Translations under genes and position numbers: made by a program
The notes under the pieces: model-generated
The model's input: only the letters and a program-made list of their open reading frames with translations
Told to the model about the DNA's origin: nothing
Database searches by the model: none
Part shown: piece by piece, positions 1-7,651 of the stretch
Numbering within the stretch: position 1 is the stretch's first letter
Layout: each line of letters starts with the position of its first letter
Assembly: GCF_005870085.1 (NCBI RefSeq)
Contig: NZ_SZNM01000005.1
Coordinates: 124,001 to 188,000 of the forward strand
Reading direction: 5' to 3'
Length of the DNA stretch: 64,000 bases
From: Aquibacillus sediminis
Lineage (GTDB): Bacteria; Bacillota; Bacilli; Bacillales; Amphibacillaceae

Positions 1-2
1 CA

Positions 3-764
3 TTATTAATGATTCGAATTGTAAACCAAGGTCTTGGGTATTTAAATATGGATTTCTTAAAAAATTTCTCGGCACCATATCCTGATAGTGCGGGGTTATT
101 TGCAGGAATTATAGGATCACTATTTATGATGTTAATTATTGCACCGGTAGCAATCCTACTAGGTGTTGCGACTTCCCTATATTTAGAAGAATACGCTAGC
201 CAAAATAAGTTTACTAGATTTATTCAAGTGAATATACAAAACTTAGCTGGTGTACCTTCCATTGTGTATGGATTATTAGGTCTAACATTTTTTGTTTATC
301 TATTAAATTTTGGTTATACGTTACTAGCTGGTGCCTTAACGATGAGTTTATTAATTTTACCAGTCATTGTGGTTGCTTCTCAAGAAGCGATCAGATCGGT
401 TCCAAATGATATACGTGAAGCATCAATCGCGATGGGGGCAACGAAATGGCAAACAATATGGCGAATTGTTTTACCAGCGGCTATTCCAGGGATACTAACT
501 GGATCTATCTTAGCCTTATCTCGAGCGATAGGAGAAACAGCGCCATTAATTATTGTAGGTGCTGCCACTGCAATTTACTCCATACCTGATTCGTTATTAT
601 CAAAATATACTGTTATGCCAATTCAAATATATAGTTGGACAATGAGGCCACAGGAAGAATGGCAATATGTTGCAGGAGCAGGAATTATTGTATTATTAAT
701 TATCTTATTATTGATGAACTCGATCGCGGTTTGGATCCGTAACAAATTCCAAAATAAATATTAG
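3..764 (+). CDS. pstA: Phosphate ABC transporter permease PstA (5' end outside window)
   Basis: Inner-membrane permease of the high-affinity phosphate importer PstSCAB. The frame is open to the first base of the window (leucine codons precede the first visible ATG at 9), so the true start lies upstream; PstA proteins are usually near 290 residues and about 253 are visible. Several hydrophobic helices are evident, and the conserved permease loop that contacts the ATPase is seen as EAIRSVPNDIREASIAMGAT followed by an ALSRAIGETAPL segment, both typical of PstA. pstB follows after 16 bases, so this is one operon. The promoter, where Pho boxes would be, is not in the window. Confidence 0.95.
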   Translation, partial: LLMIRIVNQGLGYLNMDFLKNFSAPYPDSAGLFAGIIGSLFMMLIIAPVAILLGVATSLYLEEYASQNKFTRFIQVNIQNLAGVPSIVYGLLGLTFFVYLLNFGYTLLAGALTMSLLILPVIVVASQEAIRSVPNDIREASIAMGATKWQTIWRIVLPAAIPGILTGSILALSRAIGETAPLIIVGAATAIYSIPDSLLSKYTVMPIQIYSWTMRPQEEWQYVAGAGIIVLLIILLLMNSIAVWIRNKFQNKY

Positions 765-780
765 AAAGTAGGGAATTATT

Positions 781-1542
781 GTGGCAAACAACACTGTTTT
801 TTCAATTGAAGATTTTAACCTATGGTATGGTTCTAATCAGGCACTATATAAAATCGATTTACAAGTACCGAGGAATCAAATTACGGCAGTTATAGGACCT
901 TCTGGCTGTGGAAAGTCAACGTTGCTTAAGACATTAAATCGTATGAACGATTTAGTTTCTGGTGTTAACATTGCTGGTACCATTAAATACAACGATCAAG
1001 ATATTTTTAATAAAAAAAATATGGTAGAAGAGTTACGCACCCAGGTTGGAATGGTCTTTCAAAAGCCGAATCCATTTCCGAAATCGATCTATGATAATGT
1101 GGCTTACGGTCCACGTATTCATGGGATTAAGAAGAAAAAAGTACTCGATGAGATTGTTGAAAAAAGCTTGAAAGATGCTGCTATATGGGACGAAGTAAAA
1201 GATCGTTTAAATCAGAATGCATTTGGCTTATCTGGTGGACAACAACAACGACTTTGTATTGCACGCTGTTTAGCTATTGAACCAGATGTGATCTTAATGG
1301 ATGAACCAACATCTGCGCTGGATCCAATCTCTACGTTAAAAGTAGAAGAACTAATAAAAGAATTAAAAAATAAGTATACAATAGTTATCGTGACGCATAA
1401 CATGCAACAAGCGGCTCGTATTTCTAATAAAACGGCCTTTATGTTAAATGGCGAATTAGTAGAATTTTCTGATACTGATACATTATTTTCTACACCGAGA
1501 GATAAGCGCACGGAAGATTATATTACTGGACGTTTTGGTTAA
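781..1542 (+). CDS. pstB: Phosphate ABC transporter ATP-binding protein PstB
   Basis: Cytoplasmic ATPase that powers phosphate import through PstC/PstA. The 253-residue protein has Walker [10 protein letters not shown] near residue 40, the signature LSGGQQQR near 150, Walker [13 protein letters not shown], and the H-loop VTHNMQQ. Length and motifs match PstB rather than a generic amino-acid importer. The start is GTG at 781, with a modest purine-rich site (AAGTAGGG) upstream. It sits between pstA and phoU in the usual order. Confidence 0.96.
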   Translation: MANNTVFSIEDFNLWYGSNQALYKIDLQVPRNQITAVIGPSGCGKSTLLKTLNRMNDLVSGVNIAGTIKYNDQDIFNKKNMVEELRTQVGMVFQKPNPFPKSIYDNVAYGPRIHGIKKKKVLDEIVEKSLKDAAIWDEVKDRLNQNAFGLSGGQQQRLCIARCLAIEPDVILMDEPTSALDPISTLKVEELIKELKNKYTIVIVTHNMQQAARISNKTAFMLNGELVEFSDTDTLFSTPRDKRTEDYITGRFG

Positions 1543-1568
1543 ACGATCAATGAGGGGAGCGCGATGTA

Positions 1569-2228
1569 ATGGTAGGTAGAGAACAGTTTCATGCCGAACT
1601 TGAAAAAATGAAAACAATGGTTATTGACTTAGCCGAAGGTGCCAAAGAACAATTATCACGTTCCGTAGAGGCATTGTATAATGGTGATTTGGAGGCAACC
1701 AATAACATACTTGAAGATGACAAAGTTCTTGATCAAAAAGAAATGGATATTAATGAGGCAGTGATTTTGCTAATTGCAAGAGAACAGCCAGTGGCATCAG
1801 ATTTAAGAAGGCTTATTATAGCGTTGAAAATCTCAACAGACTTAGAACGAATGGCAGATCATGCCAAAAATATTGCAAAATCGATTCAACATTTAGGTGA
1901 GAATCATGGAATTAACATACATGAGAAATTAAGCGATATGAAAGAGATTGCTATTAGAATGATTGACCTCTCGATTAAGTCTTATAAGCATGAAGACATG
2001 ACAATTGCTAGAAAGCTAGCAGAACTCGATGATCAGCTTGATAAGCTATACGGGGAAGTAACGAAAGAATTGTTGGAAGAAACTGCTACCAATCCACAAA
2101 GTATACAACATATTATGCAAATGGCTTATTGTGCTCGCTACATCGAACGCTTTGGGGACCACGCAACCAATATTGGCGAAAATGTTCTATATTTAATCAA
2201 AGGTAAGTCGATCGATTTAAATGCATGA
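1569..2228 (+). CDS. phoU: Phosphate signalling regulator PhoU
   Basis: PhoU links transporter state to the PhoR/PhoP two-component system and limits phosphate uptake. The 219-residue all-helical protein shows the two PhoU repeats, each with its metal-binding helix: ERMADHAKNIAKS in the first half and ERFGDHATNIGENV in the second. An ATG preceded by GAGGGGAG 26 bases after pstB supports the start. It closes the pst operon and is followed by a strong terminator. Confidence 0.95.
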   Translation: MVGREQFHAELEKMKTMVIDLAEGAKEQLSRSVEALYNGDLEATNNILEDDKVLDQKEMDINEAVILLIAREQPVASDLRRLIIALKISTDLERMADHAKNIAKSIQHLGENHGINIHEKLSDMKEIAIRMIDLSIKSYKHEDMTIARKLAELDDQLDKLYGEVTKELLEETATNPQSIQHIMQMAYCARYIERFGDHATNIGENVLYLIKGKSIDLNA

Positions 2229-2237
2229 TCTAAAAAC

Positions 2238-2272
2238 AACCCTCTAGTATGCTGTGGACTAGAGGGTTTTGT
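2238..2272 (+). terminator. Terminator after phoU
   Basis: Near-perfect stem ACCCTCTAGT / ACTAGAGGG with a short loop, followed by TTTTGTT. It ends the pst operon. The convergent small gene ends inside its downstream edge, so it may work in both directions. Confidence 0.8.
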
Positions 2273-2517
2273 TATTCACTATCATCATCATCATGGCCAC
2301 TATAATTCCCTTTACCATTAGCAAAAATGTCATTTACTTTATCCGTGAAACTTTCTTTTGGAGGGAGTTGATCGGGGTTGAGTTCCCCTTCATGTACTTT
2401 CGATTTATCATTTAAAAATTTACTAAATGCTACACTTTCTATTACCTTTTTTTTACTGCTTTTCAAAACAAAAAATCCTGTTGCTAAAAACAGTAATAAG
2501 CCGGTTAATCCTAACAT
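2272..2517 (-). CDS. Small membrane-anchored acidic protein, unknown function
   Basis: 81 residues: an N-terminal hydrophobic helix (about residues 3-19), a basic stop-transfer KSSKKK, then a polar linker and a very acidic tail ending in HDDDDSE. The likely topology is a single-pass anchor with the bulk in the cytoplasm. The start ATG has an AAAGG site about 7 bases upstream on the minus strand. I do not recognise a family. It is convergent with phoU and shares its terminator region. Confidence 0.65.
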   Translation of the reverse strand: MLGLTGLLLFLATGFFVLKSSKKKVIESVAFSKFLNDKSKVHEGELNPDQLPPKESFTDKVNDIFANGKGNYSGHDDDDSE

Positions 2518-2530
2518 GTTTCACAACCTT

Positions 2531-3025
2531 TCATAGAAATTCAGATTCTATAACTAATAAAGGGTATGGGGGATTGTCCGCTATTATGCCTAATTATTTA
2601 TGGTTAATAGAATATTTTAAATATGGTTGAGCTGTTGATCAAGAATTCCAAGCAAATACCACGAACAATCTCGTGAAGGGCATGTTATAGCCGTTTTATC
2701 TAGCATGTAACGGGCAGTATGATCACCGCTTCAATCTATGAGGTGAATCCAAAGAAAATAAGTGGGGGAAAGAAAAAACTACTGGTTGAATTTCTACTTT
2801 ATTTGGTTTTTGGTATATACCAATTGTTGGTTATGGGAACAACAACCAATCATGTATATCGATACCTTTATTATTTATTTGATCATTTTGTAGTTTTACT
2901 TGGAGTATAATCAAACGGCGACGAAGCATTAGTCATCATAGCTGAGGTAAAGTCTAAAAGAGTAGAAGATAAGTGAGGTCACGAATAGGAAGGCCTGGTT
3001 GTGTTCTTGGCCGCTCAGACCTTTC
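2531..3025. other. Gene-poor stretch
   Basis: About 500 bases without a gene I can support. A 63-codon frame at 2719-2910 lacks a ribosome site and reads through the hairpin motif. Positions 2989-3032 contain an imperfect inverted repeat (AGGAAGGCCTGG with CAGACCTTTCCT) just downstream of the Spo0E-like gene; it could be its terminator but no clear T-run follows. Confidence 0.4.
2700..2772 (+). ncRNA. Hairpin motif, diverged relative of the 3.56 and 4.10 kb motifs
   Basis: A GTA-rich segment followed by CCGCTT (2726-2731) that can pair with AAGTGG (2760-2765) and then GGGGAAAG. The order (GTA, CCRCTT arm, AAGTGG arm, G/A-run) matches the two better conserved copies downstream, so I group them, but sequence identity is low. 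The arrangement recalls hairpins at the ends of IS200/IS605-type elements; that is an inference. Confidence 0.3.
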
Positions 3026-3181
3026 CTACATGATCTTTGTTAATTGATTCATTACATGGTCAAGTTGTTGGGAGATTTTCACAACTTCTTCACTGTCAGA
3101 CTGGTTTTGATAGGCATCATACATATTTTGTCTCAATACCTCTATTTTATGGAGAATTTCTATTTCTTTCACATCATACAT
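3026..3181 (-). CDS. Spo0E-like aspartyl-phosphate phosphatase (51 aa)
   Basis: A 51-residue helical-hairpin protein of the Spo0E family, which dephosphorylates Spo0A~P or related response regulators and so delays sporulation. The reading MYDVKEIEILHKIEVLRQNM at the N-terminus, a short loop, and the family signature SQQLD (residues 37-41; consensus SQELD) fit the two-helix fold. The start ATG at 3181 has an AAAGG site 7 bases upstream. It is below common length cut-offs and would be missed by size filters. The substrate cannot be told from sequence; family members act on different regulators. Confidence 0.8.
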   Translation of the reverse strand: MYDVKEIEILHKIEVLRQNMYDAYQNQSDSEEVVKISQQLDHVMNQLTKIM

Positions 3182-3283
3182 CGAATCAACCTTTTCATAG
3201 TAATTTCTTCCTATTCTACCTTAGAAAAATCATTTATACAGTGAACTTTATCACACAAAAGTAGGATGCAACACAAGTATTTA

Positions 3284-3547
3284 TTATTGAATTTGATAGA
3301 GAAAACCTAGTAAATATATGAAGATAGCTAAGAGTGCATAGGTAAGAATTGTTTTTGTTGATTTTTTTCGTGATAACAAGTTTACAATAGTAAGGTAAAC
3401 GAAAAAACTACCTAAAAAGTAAATGGGCGAAATCGTTTTGGTTACTGCTGCCATGAAAAGTAGTATTAAAGCTACTAAGGTATGTAGACCAGAAAGATTT
3501 CTAGAATTGTTATTATGCGTGTTTTTTTCCAATTCATTCACCTTCAA
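3284..3547 (-). CDS. Small integral membrane protein, unknown function
   Basis: 87 residues with a polar Asn-rich N-terminus and three hydrophobic segments (about 21-39, 41-58 and 66-85) with a basic RKKSTK loop between the last two. The first possible start is TTG at 3547, without a good ribosome site; GTG at 3541 is an alternative. I do not recognise the family. Absence of a clear start lowers confidence, but the membrane pattern over the whole frame argues for a real gene. Confidence 0.5.
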   Translation of the reverse strand: MKVNELEKNTHNNNSRNLSGLHTLVALILLFMAAVTKTISPIYFLGSFFVYLTIVNLLSRKKSTKTILTYALLAIFIYLLGFLYQIQ

Positions 3548-3563
3548 CCATTAAATTTTTTCC

Positions 3564-3724
3564 GGTGCAACCGTCAGTAAAATTCCACTTCAAATACATG
3601 ATTGAAACGGAAATGTATAAGTGGAAGTATACTTTTGCTTCACCCCGATTAGTTCAAGGGCCTGCTGGTTTCTCTTTATTGAACTAACACTTATGGAGGG
3701 AGAGCTATAATCACCACTGATGCT
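3564..3724 (+). ncRNA. Structured repeat, copy 1 (possible transposon-end or HEARO/omega-type RNA)
   Basis: About 160 bases closely related to 4100-4250. Shared blocks are GGTGCAACCGTC, an ACTTCAAA...ACATGAT stem, TTCACCCCGATT, GTTCAAGGGCCT, and a CACTG end. CCACTT (3585-3590) pairs with AAGTGG (3619-3624) and ATACAT (3594-3599) with ATGTAT (3613-3618). AGTTCAA (3651-3657) can also pair with the TTGAACT near 3679-3685. No open frame runs through it. The class is not proven. Confidence 0.55.
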
Positions 3725-3812
3725 TGGTTTATATAAATTAAACTTTGTATACTGTCTCACAATCTTGTTGTATTCATTTTATCATAAAATAGCATACCTA
3801 GTACAACTATAT

Positions 3813-3845
3813 TTTAAAAAAGAAAGGAAGCCAAAATGGCTCCCT
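3813..3845 (-). terminator. Terminator of the YjcZ-like gene
   Basis: On the minus strand GGGAGCCATTTTGGCTTCC forms a stem with an AT loop and is followed by TTTCTTTTTT. It lies about 30 bases after the stop of the 36-aa gene. Confidence 0.75.
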
Positions 3846-3873
3846 ATATTTAAACAGAAGGTGAGTGTAAAGA

Positions 3874-3984
3874 TTAATTGTAGAAAGATGCTCCCACAAT
3901 GATTAGTAAGATGAATAGAACAACGATCAGCGCAAAGCCACCGCCGTAGCCACCACCGTAGCCACCACCTCCGTAGAAGCTCAT
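3874..3984 (-). CDS. YjcZ-family small sporulation-type protein (36 aa)
   Basis: 36 residues: a Gly/Tyr-rich head (MSFYGGGGYGGG...) and one hydrophobic C-terminal helix reading FALIVVLFILLIIVGASF. This FALIVVLFILLIIVGA helix is the hallmark of the YjcZ/YosO-type small proteins of Bacillaceae, several of which are made during sporulation. A textbook AAAAGGAGGT site lies 6 bases before the ATG. A terminator follows. Its molecular role is unknown; membrane insertion is inferred from the helix. Confidence 0.85.
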   Translation of the reverse strand: MSFYGGGGYGGGYGGGFALIVVLFILLIIVGASFYN

Positions 3985-4099
3985 AACAGCACCTCCTTTT
4001 CTTATAGTCACTAACAACTTATGTGTCGTACTCATACTTAGGAAGGGCAGTTGACTACAAGTTGGAGAAATATGTATCCTGCCTAAGTGGATGTATCCA

Positions 4100-4250
4100 G
4101 GTGCAACCGTCCGTAAGACTACTACTTCAAAACATGATATGAAATGGTAATGTTTAAGTAGGGGGAAACTTTCGCTTTCACCCCGATTGGTTCAAGGGCC
4201 TCCCTTGTGGTACTAACATTCAGAGGGATAGAGCAAAAACCCCCACTGCA
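4100..4250 (+). ncRNA. Structured repeat, copy 2
   Basis: Second copy of the 3.56 kb motif, 375 bases downstream of it in the same orientation. The main stem is kept with compensatory changes: CTACTT (4122-4127) with AAGTAG (4156-4161), and AAACAT (4130-4135) with ATGTTT (4150-4155). Two base pairs thus changed on both sides between copies. GGGGGAAA/TTTCACCCC forms the next hairpin. The GTTCAAGGGCC block is conserved but its distal partner is shortened here. Confidence 0.55.
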
Positions 4251-4334
4251 TGAAGTGTCACTTTATTAAAAAAATATGTTAGATCTTCTAACAACTATTG
4301 CGACCTATCTTGTAGGCTATGTTATTCTATAAAC

Positions 4335-4472
4335 ATCAGTTGGGCATGAAAATTGCGTGTAAGCAATTGGATTGCTTAGAGTCTTTCTTCTGGTGTCTGT
4401 TAAGGTTTGGGTGCAATAAAAGAGTCAAGATACCCCCCGTGTTTTGATTCTTTTGTTGCATTTTTTTTCGGA
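4335..4472 (+). ncRNA. Candidate small RNA with C-rich terminator loop
   Basis: A hairpin AAGCAAT-TGG-ATTGCTT (about 4360-4378) is followed by a long terminator: TGCAATAAAAGAGTCAA pairs with TTTGATTCTTTTGTTGCA, loop containing ACCCCCC, then T8 (to about 4470). No gene precedes it on this strand, so a terminator here implies an independent short transcript. A weak promoter (TTGCGA 4298, TATTCT 4323, spacing 19) lies upstream. C-rich loops are typical of Firmicute sRNAs that pair with Shine-Dalgarno sites. Confidence 0.4.
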
Positions 4473-4604
4473 TTTAACAAGGGTTTTGTGATGTTCACGG
4501 ATTCTAATTGTACAAAGGATGTTTTGTACAATTAACATAGACAACGACGTAACAGTGGGGGAAAGCAGATGGGTCGACTTTGTAGCTTAAAATGAAGTAA
4601 TTTT

Positions 4605-4862
4605 GCCGAATAACGGAATAAGGAACCGCATCTAAAGACAAAGCGGATTGAGGTTCCGCTATTTCACGAAAAAGAGCCTAAATACAGGTGTATCCGGTCC
4701 GTGATTCCACTATTTGATTCAAAACAGGAGGAAATTGTTAGAAAAGGGCAAATAGCGGAATGAGAGTCCGTTTCGCAGCTCGAAAAGGGGTGATTTAGTT
4801 AAATAACGGAATGAGGAACCTCATCGATTCACAGCAAAGTTCCGCTGGAGTTTATTCCGAAT
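4605..4862. repeat. Degenerate GCGGAA/TTCCGC intergenic repeats
   Basis: Several copies of a short motif, ATAACGGAATAAGGAACC (4612), ATAGCGGAATGAGAGTCC (4751) and ATAACGGAATGAGGAACC (4804), mixed with the inverted form GGTTCCGCTATTTC. Spacing between the last two is 53 bases. This type of repeat is common between genes in Bacillaceae. No coding frame is supported across the stretch 4473-5011. Confidence 0.6.
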
Positions 4863-5011
4863 TTAAACATAAAACAAACTTTACAAAAAAAGTGCCTTTA
4901 TACTATTCGTTCGATTTTCCAAATATATCGTGTCAATAATGTACCGATTTTATATGTCTACCAATAGCATTTTCTCTATAAGGATTTTTAGTTCAATAAA
5001 GACGATTCCGC

Positions 5012-5046
5012 AAAAAAATGCTTGGGGTTAGTCCAAGCATTTTTCC
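5012..5046 (-). terminator. Terminator of the HAD hydrolase gene
   Basis: Stem ATGCTTGG / CCAAGCAT with A-run on one side and T-run on the other, so functional on either strand. It lies 25 bases downstream of the minus-strand hydrolase gene. Confidence 0.75.
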
Positions 5047-5070
5047 GATTATTTGAGTGGATTTCCGAAA

Positions 5071-5862
5071 TTATTCTACTAATCCAAGTGTCTTCAGGCC
5101 ATTAAATATACCGTCATCATCAACACTGGTTGTTGTGCGTTTAGCGTATGAAAATAATTCTGGATTGGCATTTCCCATTGCGAAACTTTCTCCGACATAC
5201 TGTAACATTTGCTTATCATTCATGCCGTCGCCAAAAGCGATTGCGCGATCCGGTGAAAGCTGAAGCATGTCTAAGATATGTTTAATCGCGCGTCCTTTAT
5301 TGACATTCTCTCTTATTACGTCATAACTGTCTTTTAAATTAGGAACATTAACTTGAGAGAAATAAATGTCTTCTTCTGGTTTGTGATAAAGTTTATAGGC
5401 TCCTTCGCCAATGTTAATTAGAGTAATACCTAGGATGTCAGCACGAACATCAGAATTAAATAAGGTATTCTTTTGCAGATTGAAAATGTCGGAAAATACT
5501 TTGACACTCTTATTTTCTAGAGAAGTAAATGTGTTTGCATTAGATGTATAGAGCACCATATCATGGTTATGTTTTTTGGCTACATCCAGATAAAAATCAA
5601 CCGTATCAGGATTCATCGGCTCGTTTATAATTTCTTCGTCTTTATAAACTGCATATGCACCATTATATCCGATAAATGAGTGCACATCTAATTCTTTTGA
5701 TATATTGGCTAATTCATGAAGTGGACGTCCGGTTGCTAGGAAAACTTCGATCCCTTTTTCTTTTACTTGCTGAATCGCATCTTTTGTTGATGGGTCAATC
5801 GTATGATCTGATTTTAGAATAGTCCCGTCAATGTCTAGAAATAGTATGTTATAGTTTGACAT
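5071..5862 (-). CDS. Cof-type HAD-superfamily phosphatase (YkrA-like)
   Basis: 263-residue HAD-IIB (Cof) hydrolase, a cytosolic Mg-dependent phosphatase of sugar phosphates or flavin nucleotides. Motif I is LDIDGTIL (Asp10/Asp12), motif II is LATGRP, motif III lysine lies around NKGRAIKHIL, and motif IV is FGDGMNDKQML, with the large C2 cap between II and III. The start has an AAGAGGAG site. It is divergent from ktrC, and in B. subtilis a similar hydrolase gene (ykrA) lies near ktrC, which supports the assignment. The substrate is unknown. Confidence 0.85.
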   Translation of the reverse strand: MSNYNILFLDIDGTILKSDHTIDPSTKDAIQQVKEKGIEVFLATGRPLHELANISKELDVHSFIGYNGAYAVYKDEEIINEPMNPDTVDFYLDVAKKHNHDMVLYTSNANTFTSLENKSVKVFSDIFNLQKNTLFNSDVRADILGITLINIGEGAYKLYHKPEEDIYFSQVNVPNLKDSYDVIRENVNKGRAIKHILDMLQLSPDRAIAFGDGMNDKQMLQYVGESFAMGNANPELFSYAKRTTTSVDDDGIFNGLKTLGLVE

Positions 5863-5928
5863 AAGATTCTCCTCTTAAATGGCTTGATAATGAAAAGTTT
5901 ACCATAAAGTGCAATTTTATAAAATGTA

Positions 5929-5957
5929 TGGACATGGATAAGCGAATTCATTATAAT
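5929..5957 (+). promoter_or_regulatory. Sigma-A promoter for ktrC
   Basis: TGGACA (5929-5934), a 17-base spacer, and TATAAT (5952-5957), about 60 bases before the ktrC GTG. No c-di-AMP riboswitch is visible in the leader. Confidence 0.65.
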
Positions 5958-6017
5958 ATACTTCATTGTCGATCATACTAAGACAGTTACCTTTAATAAT
6001 GAAAGGAAAAAAACGCA

Positions 6018-6683
6018 GTGAAACAAAAGAAAGAATTCGTTGTAATTGGATTAGGCCGCTTTGGAGGCAACTTATGTAAAGAACTCACCCATATTGGTAT
6101 TGAGGTTTTAGCAATTGATAAAGACCAAGAACGTCTGCAAGAATTTAGTTCGATTGTGACAAATACAATGGAATTAGATGCAGTTGATGAGGAATCACTA
6201 AAGTCAATTGGAATTCGAAATTTCGATTGTGTTGTCGTAAGTATTGGGGAAGATATACAAGCAAGTATCCTGATCACTTTAATTTTAAAAGAAATGGGTA
6301 TAAAACAAGTTTGGGTGAAGGCACGAAATGAACATCACCAAAAAGTGCTAGAAAGAATTGGAGCAGATCGCGTCATTCATCCAGAGCGGGATATGGCACG
6401 AAGGATTGCACATCACATTGGTTCAGACAAAGTAACAGATTACATAGAAATATCAAAAGATTATAGTATTGTCGAGATTATTGCTAGTGAAAAATTGGCC
6501 GGAAAAACATTAAATGATTTGGATGTACAAGATAAATTCGGTTGTACAATCGTGGCGATTAAGAAAAATGAACAAGATATTTCAATTATTCCATCGATGG
6601 ATACAACGATTGGTTTACATGATATTTTAGTCACGATTGGAAAAAATAAAAACTTAGAACGGTTCGAGGATAAACGAGTATAA
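6018..6683 (+). CDS. ktrC: Potassium channel regulatory subunit KtrC/KtrA (TrkA-N/RCK)
   Basis: Cytoplasmic gating ring subunit that pairs with a KtrB/KtrD membrane channel for potassium uptake; family members bind ATP/ADP and c-di-AMP. The 221-residue protein has an N-terminal Rossmann fold with GLGRFGG (residues 11-17) and the acidic strand end AIDKD, followed by conserved IGADRVIHPERDMARRIAHH, then a C-terminal RCK_C domain from about residue 135. It starts with GTG, preceded by GAAAGGAAAA. No channel gene is adjacent, as for B. subtilis ktrC, which is encoded apart from its channel. Confidence 0.88.
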   Translation: MKQKKEFVVIGLGRFGGNLCKELTHIGIEVLAIDKDQERLQEFSSIVTNTMELDAVDEESLKSIGIRNFDCVVVSIGEDIQASILITLILKEMGIKQVWVKARNEHHQKVLERIGADRVIHPERDMARRIAHHIGSDKVTDYIEISKDYSIVEIIASEKLAGKTLNDLDVQDKFGCTIVAIKKNEQDISIIPSMDTTIGLHDILVTIGKNKNLERFEDKRV

Positions 6684-6753
6684 TGGTTTCGATGTATAGT
6701 CCGGTCTGAATTAATGAGAAGCTCCTTTTTTACACTCTTTTCACAAAGGTTGG

Positions 6754-6795
6754 ACAAGACGCTTAGATAAACAATCTGAGCGTCTTGTTCTATTA
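6754..6795 (+). terminator. Terminator after ktrC
   Basis: ACAAGACGCTTAGAT pairs with ATCTGAGCGTCTTGT around an AAACA loop, followed by TCTATT. A strong stem with only a weak T-tract. Confidence 0.65.
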
Positions 6796-6825
6796 ATACC
6801 ATTCTATATGTTTTATTCGCCTCCG

Positions 6826-7293
6826 TTAACTGGATACAGTAGTGGCGGTAATACTTTGTTCAAGAAATATTCGAGTGAATTTCCTGCATGCTTCCAAATC
6901 TTCTTTGCTTGGTTCCATATCAACCTTCAAACTTTCCTGCGACATTATAGCTCCTGCTTTTTGTAGTGCTTCTTCAAAGGGTTCTAAAGCACCACAAAAG
7001 TACTCATAAAATGTATCGCCAGAACCAAATAATGCGACTACTTTGCTAGTCAAATCATAATCCTCGATTTCATCCAGCAATTCCAACATTTCATCAGGTA
7101 CGTCACCATCCCCCCATGTGTACATTCCGATCATAATTCCATCATATTGGTTAAGATCTTCTGGATAGGCATCAAACATATCTATTACTGTCGTTTCGAC
7201 TAGATTATTGAGTCCCATTTCATCTGCGATGGTTTGAGCCATTTCTTCGGTATTGCCTGTCATACTTGTATATATTAAAAGAATAAGGTGCAT
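6826..7293 (-). CDS. Flavodoxin
   Basis: Small FMN-binding electron carrier, 155 residues. The FMN phosphate loop is YTSMTGNTEEMA (family T/S-x-T-G-x-T), followed by the GMYTWGDGDVPDEM and LFGSGDTFYEYFCGA loops that flank the isoalloxazine ring. An ATG three codons upstream (7302) overlaps the GAGAGG ribosome site, so I choose the ATG at 7293, 8 bases after it. Monocistronic; the redox partner is not indicated by its neighbours. Confidence 0.88.
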   Translation of the reverse strand: MHLILLIYTSMTGNTEEMAQTIADEMGLNNLVETTVIDMFDAYPEDLNQYDGIMIGMYTWGDGDVPDEMLELLDEIEDYDLTSKVVALFGSGDTFYEYFCGALEPFEEALQKAGAIMSQESLKVDMEPSKEDLEACRKFTRIFLEQSITATTVSS

Positions 7294-7409
7294 TATGATC
7301 ATCCTCTCAAATAAAATGCAACTTCCATTAGTGGGAGGGTCCTTTATGCGGATAAATTGTTGTTTTCCTGTGTAAGGTTTCTTTTTATAATAAAGGGTTT
7401 ATCGACAAA

Positions 7410-7433
7410 AAAACTTGATTTACATCAAGTTTT
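7410..7433. promoter_or_regulatory. Perfect palindrome with FNR-type core
   Basis: AAAACTTGAT and its exact complement flank a TTAC centre; the core TTGAT-N4-ATCAA is the classical FNR half-site pair. It lies about 40-50 bases upstream of a possible -10 (TATTTT near 7460) for the 41-aa ORF. B. subtilis Fnr prefers TGTGA-N6-TCACA, so the binding protein is uncertain. Confidence 0.45.
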
Positions 7434-7515
7434 AGGAAAAATGTCCGACTTTTCGCTGATATTTTCCTGTTCCAAACATATACTAGGTGTGCTTGTTTTG
7501 GAGGAGGAGTGAGAG

Positions 7516-7641
7516 ATGATATCAGTGTTAACTATTCCATTCAACCCTTGCGACATGTACTTACAATCAAACCAATTGACTTCCTATCTATGCAAGCAAT
7601 ATCGAATATTTTTAGATGAAATAGGAGAGAAGGAATGGTGA
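7516..7641 (+). CDS. Short ORF (41 aa) upstream of the membrane protein, unknown function
   Basis: ATG preceded by an excellent GGAGGAGTGAG site; it encodes MISVLTIPFNPCDMYLQSNQ and ends in EIGEKEW with TGA at 7639-7641. No signal or membrane helix; contains two cysteines (residues 12 and 26). It ends 10 bases before the next ATG, whose own ribosome site is weak, so this ORF may couple translation of the membrane protein (leader-peptide type). I recognise no family. Confidence 0.5.
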   Translation: MISVLTIPFNPCDMYLQSNQLTSYLCKQYRIFLDEIGEKEW

Positions 7642-7651
7642 CTTTAGTGCA

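Noticed and set aside
2719-2910. 63-codon plus ORF
   Set aside because: No ribosome site and it starts inside the hairpin motif; hydrophobic composition reflects AT-rich sequence.
3037-3264. Plus-strand ORFs near 3.04-3.26 kb
   Set aside because: The same bases encode a convincing Spo0E-like protein with ribosome site on the minus strand.
3720-3902. 60-codon plus ORF
   Set aside because: Begins at the end of structured repeat copy 1 and runs through the terminator of the YjcZ-like gene; no ribosome site.
5863-6017. c-di-AMP (ydaO-type) riboswitch upstream of ktrC
   Set aside because: The leader is too short (about 55 bases after the promoter) and lacks the conserved motifs.
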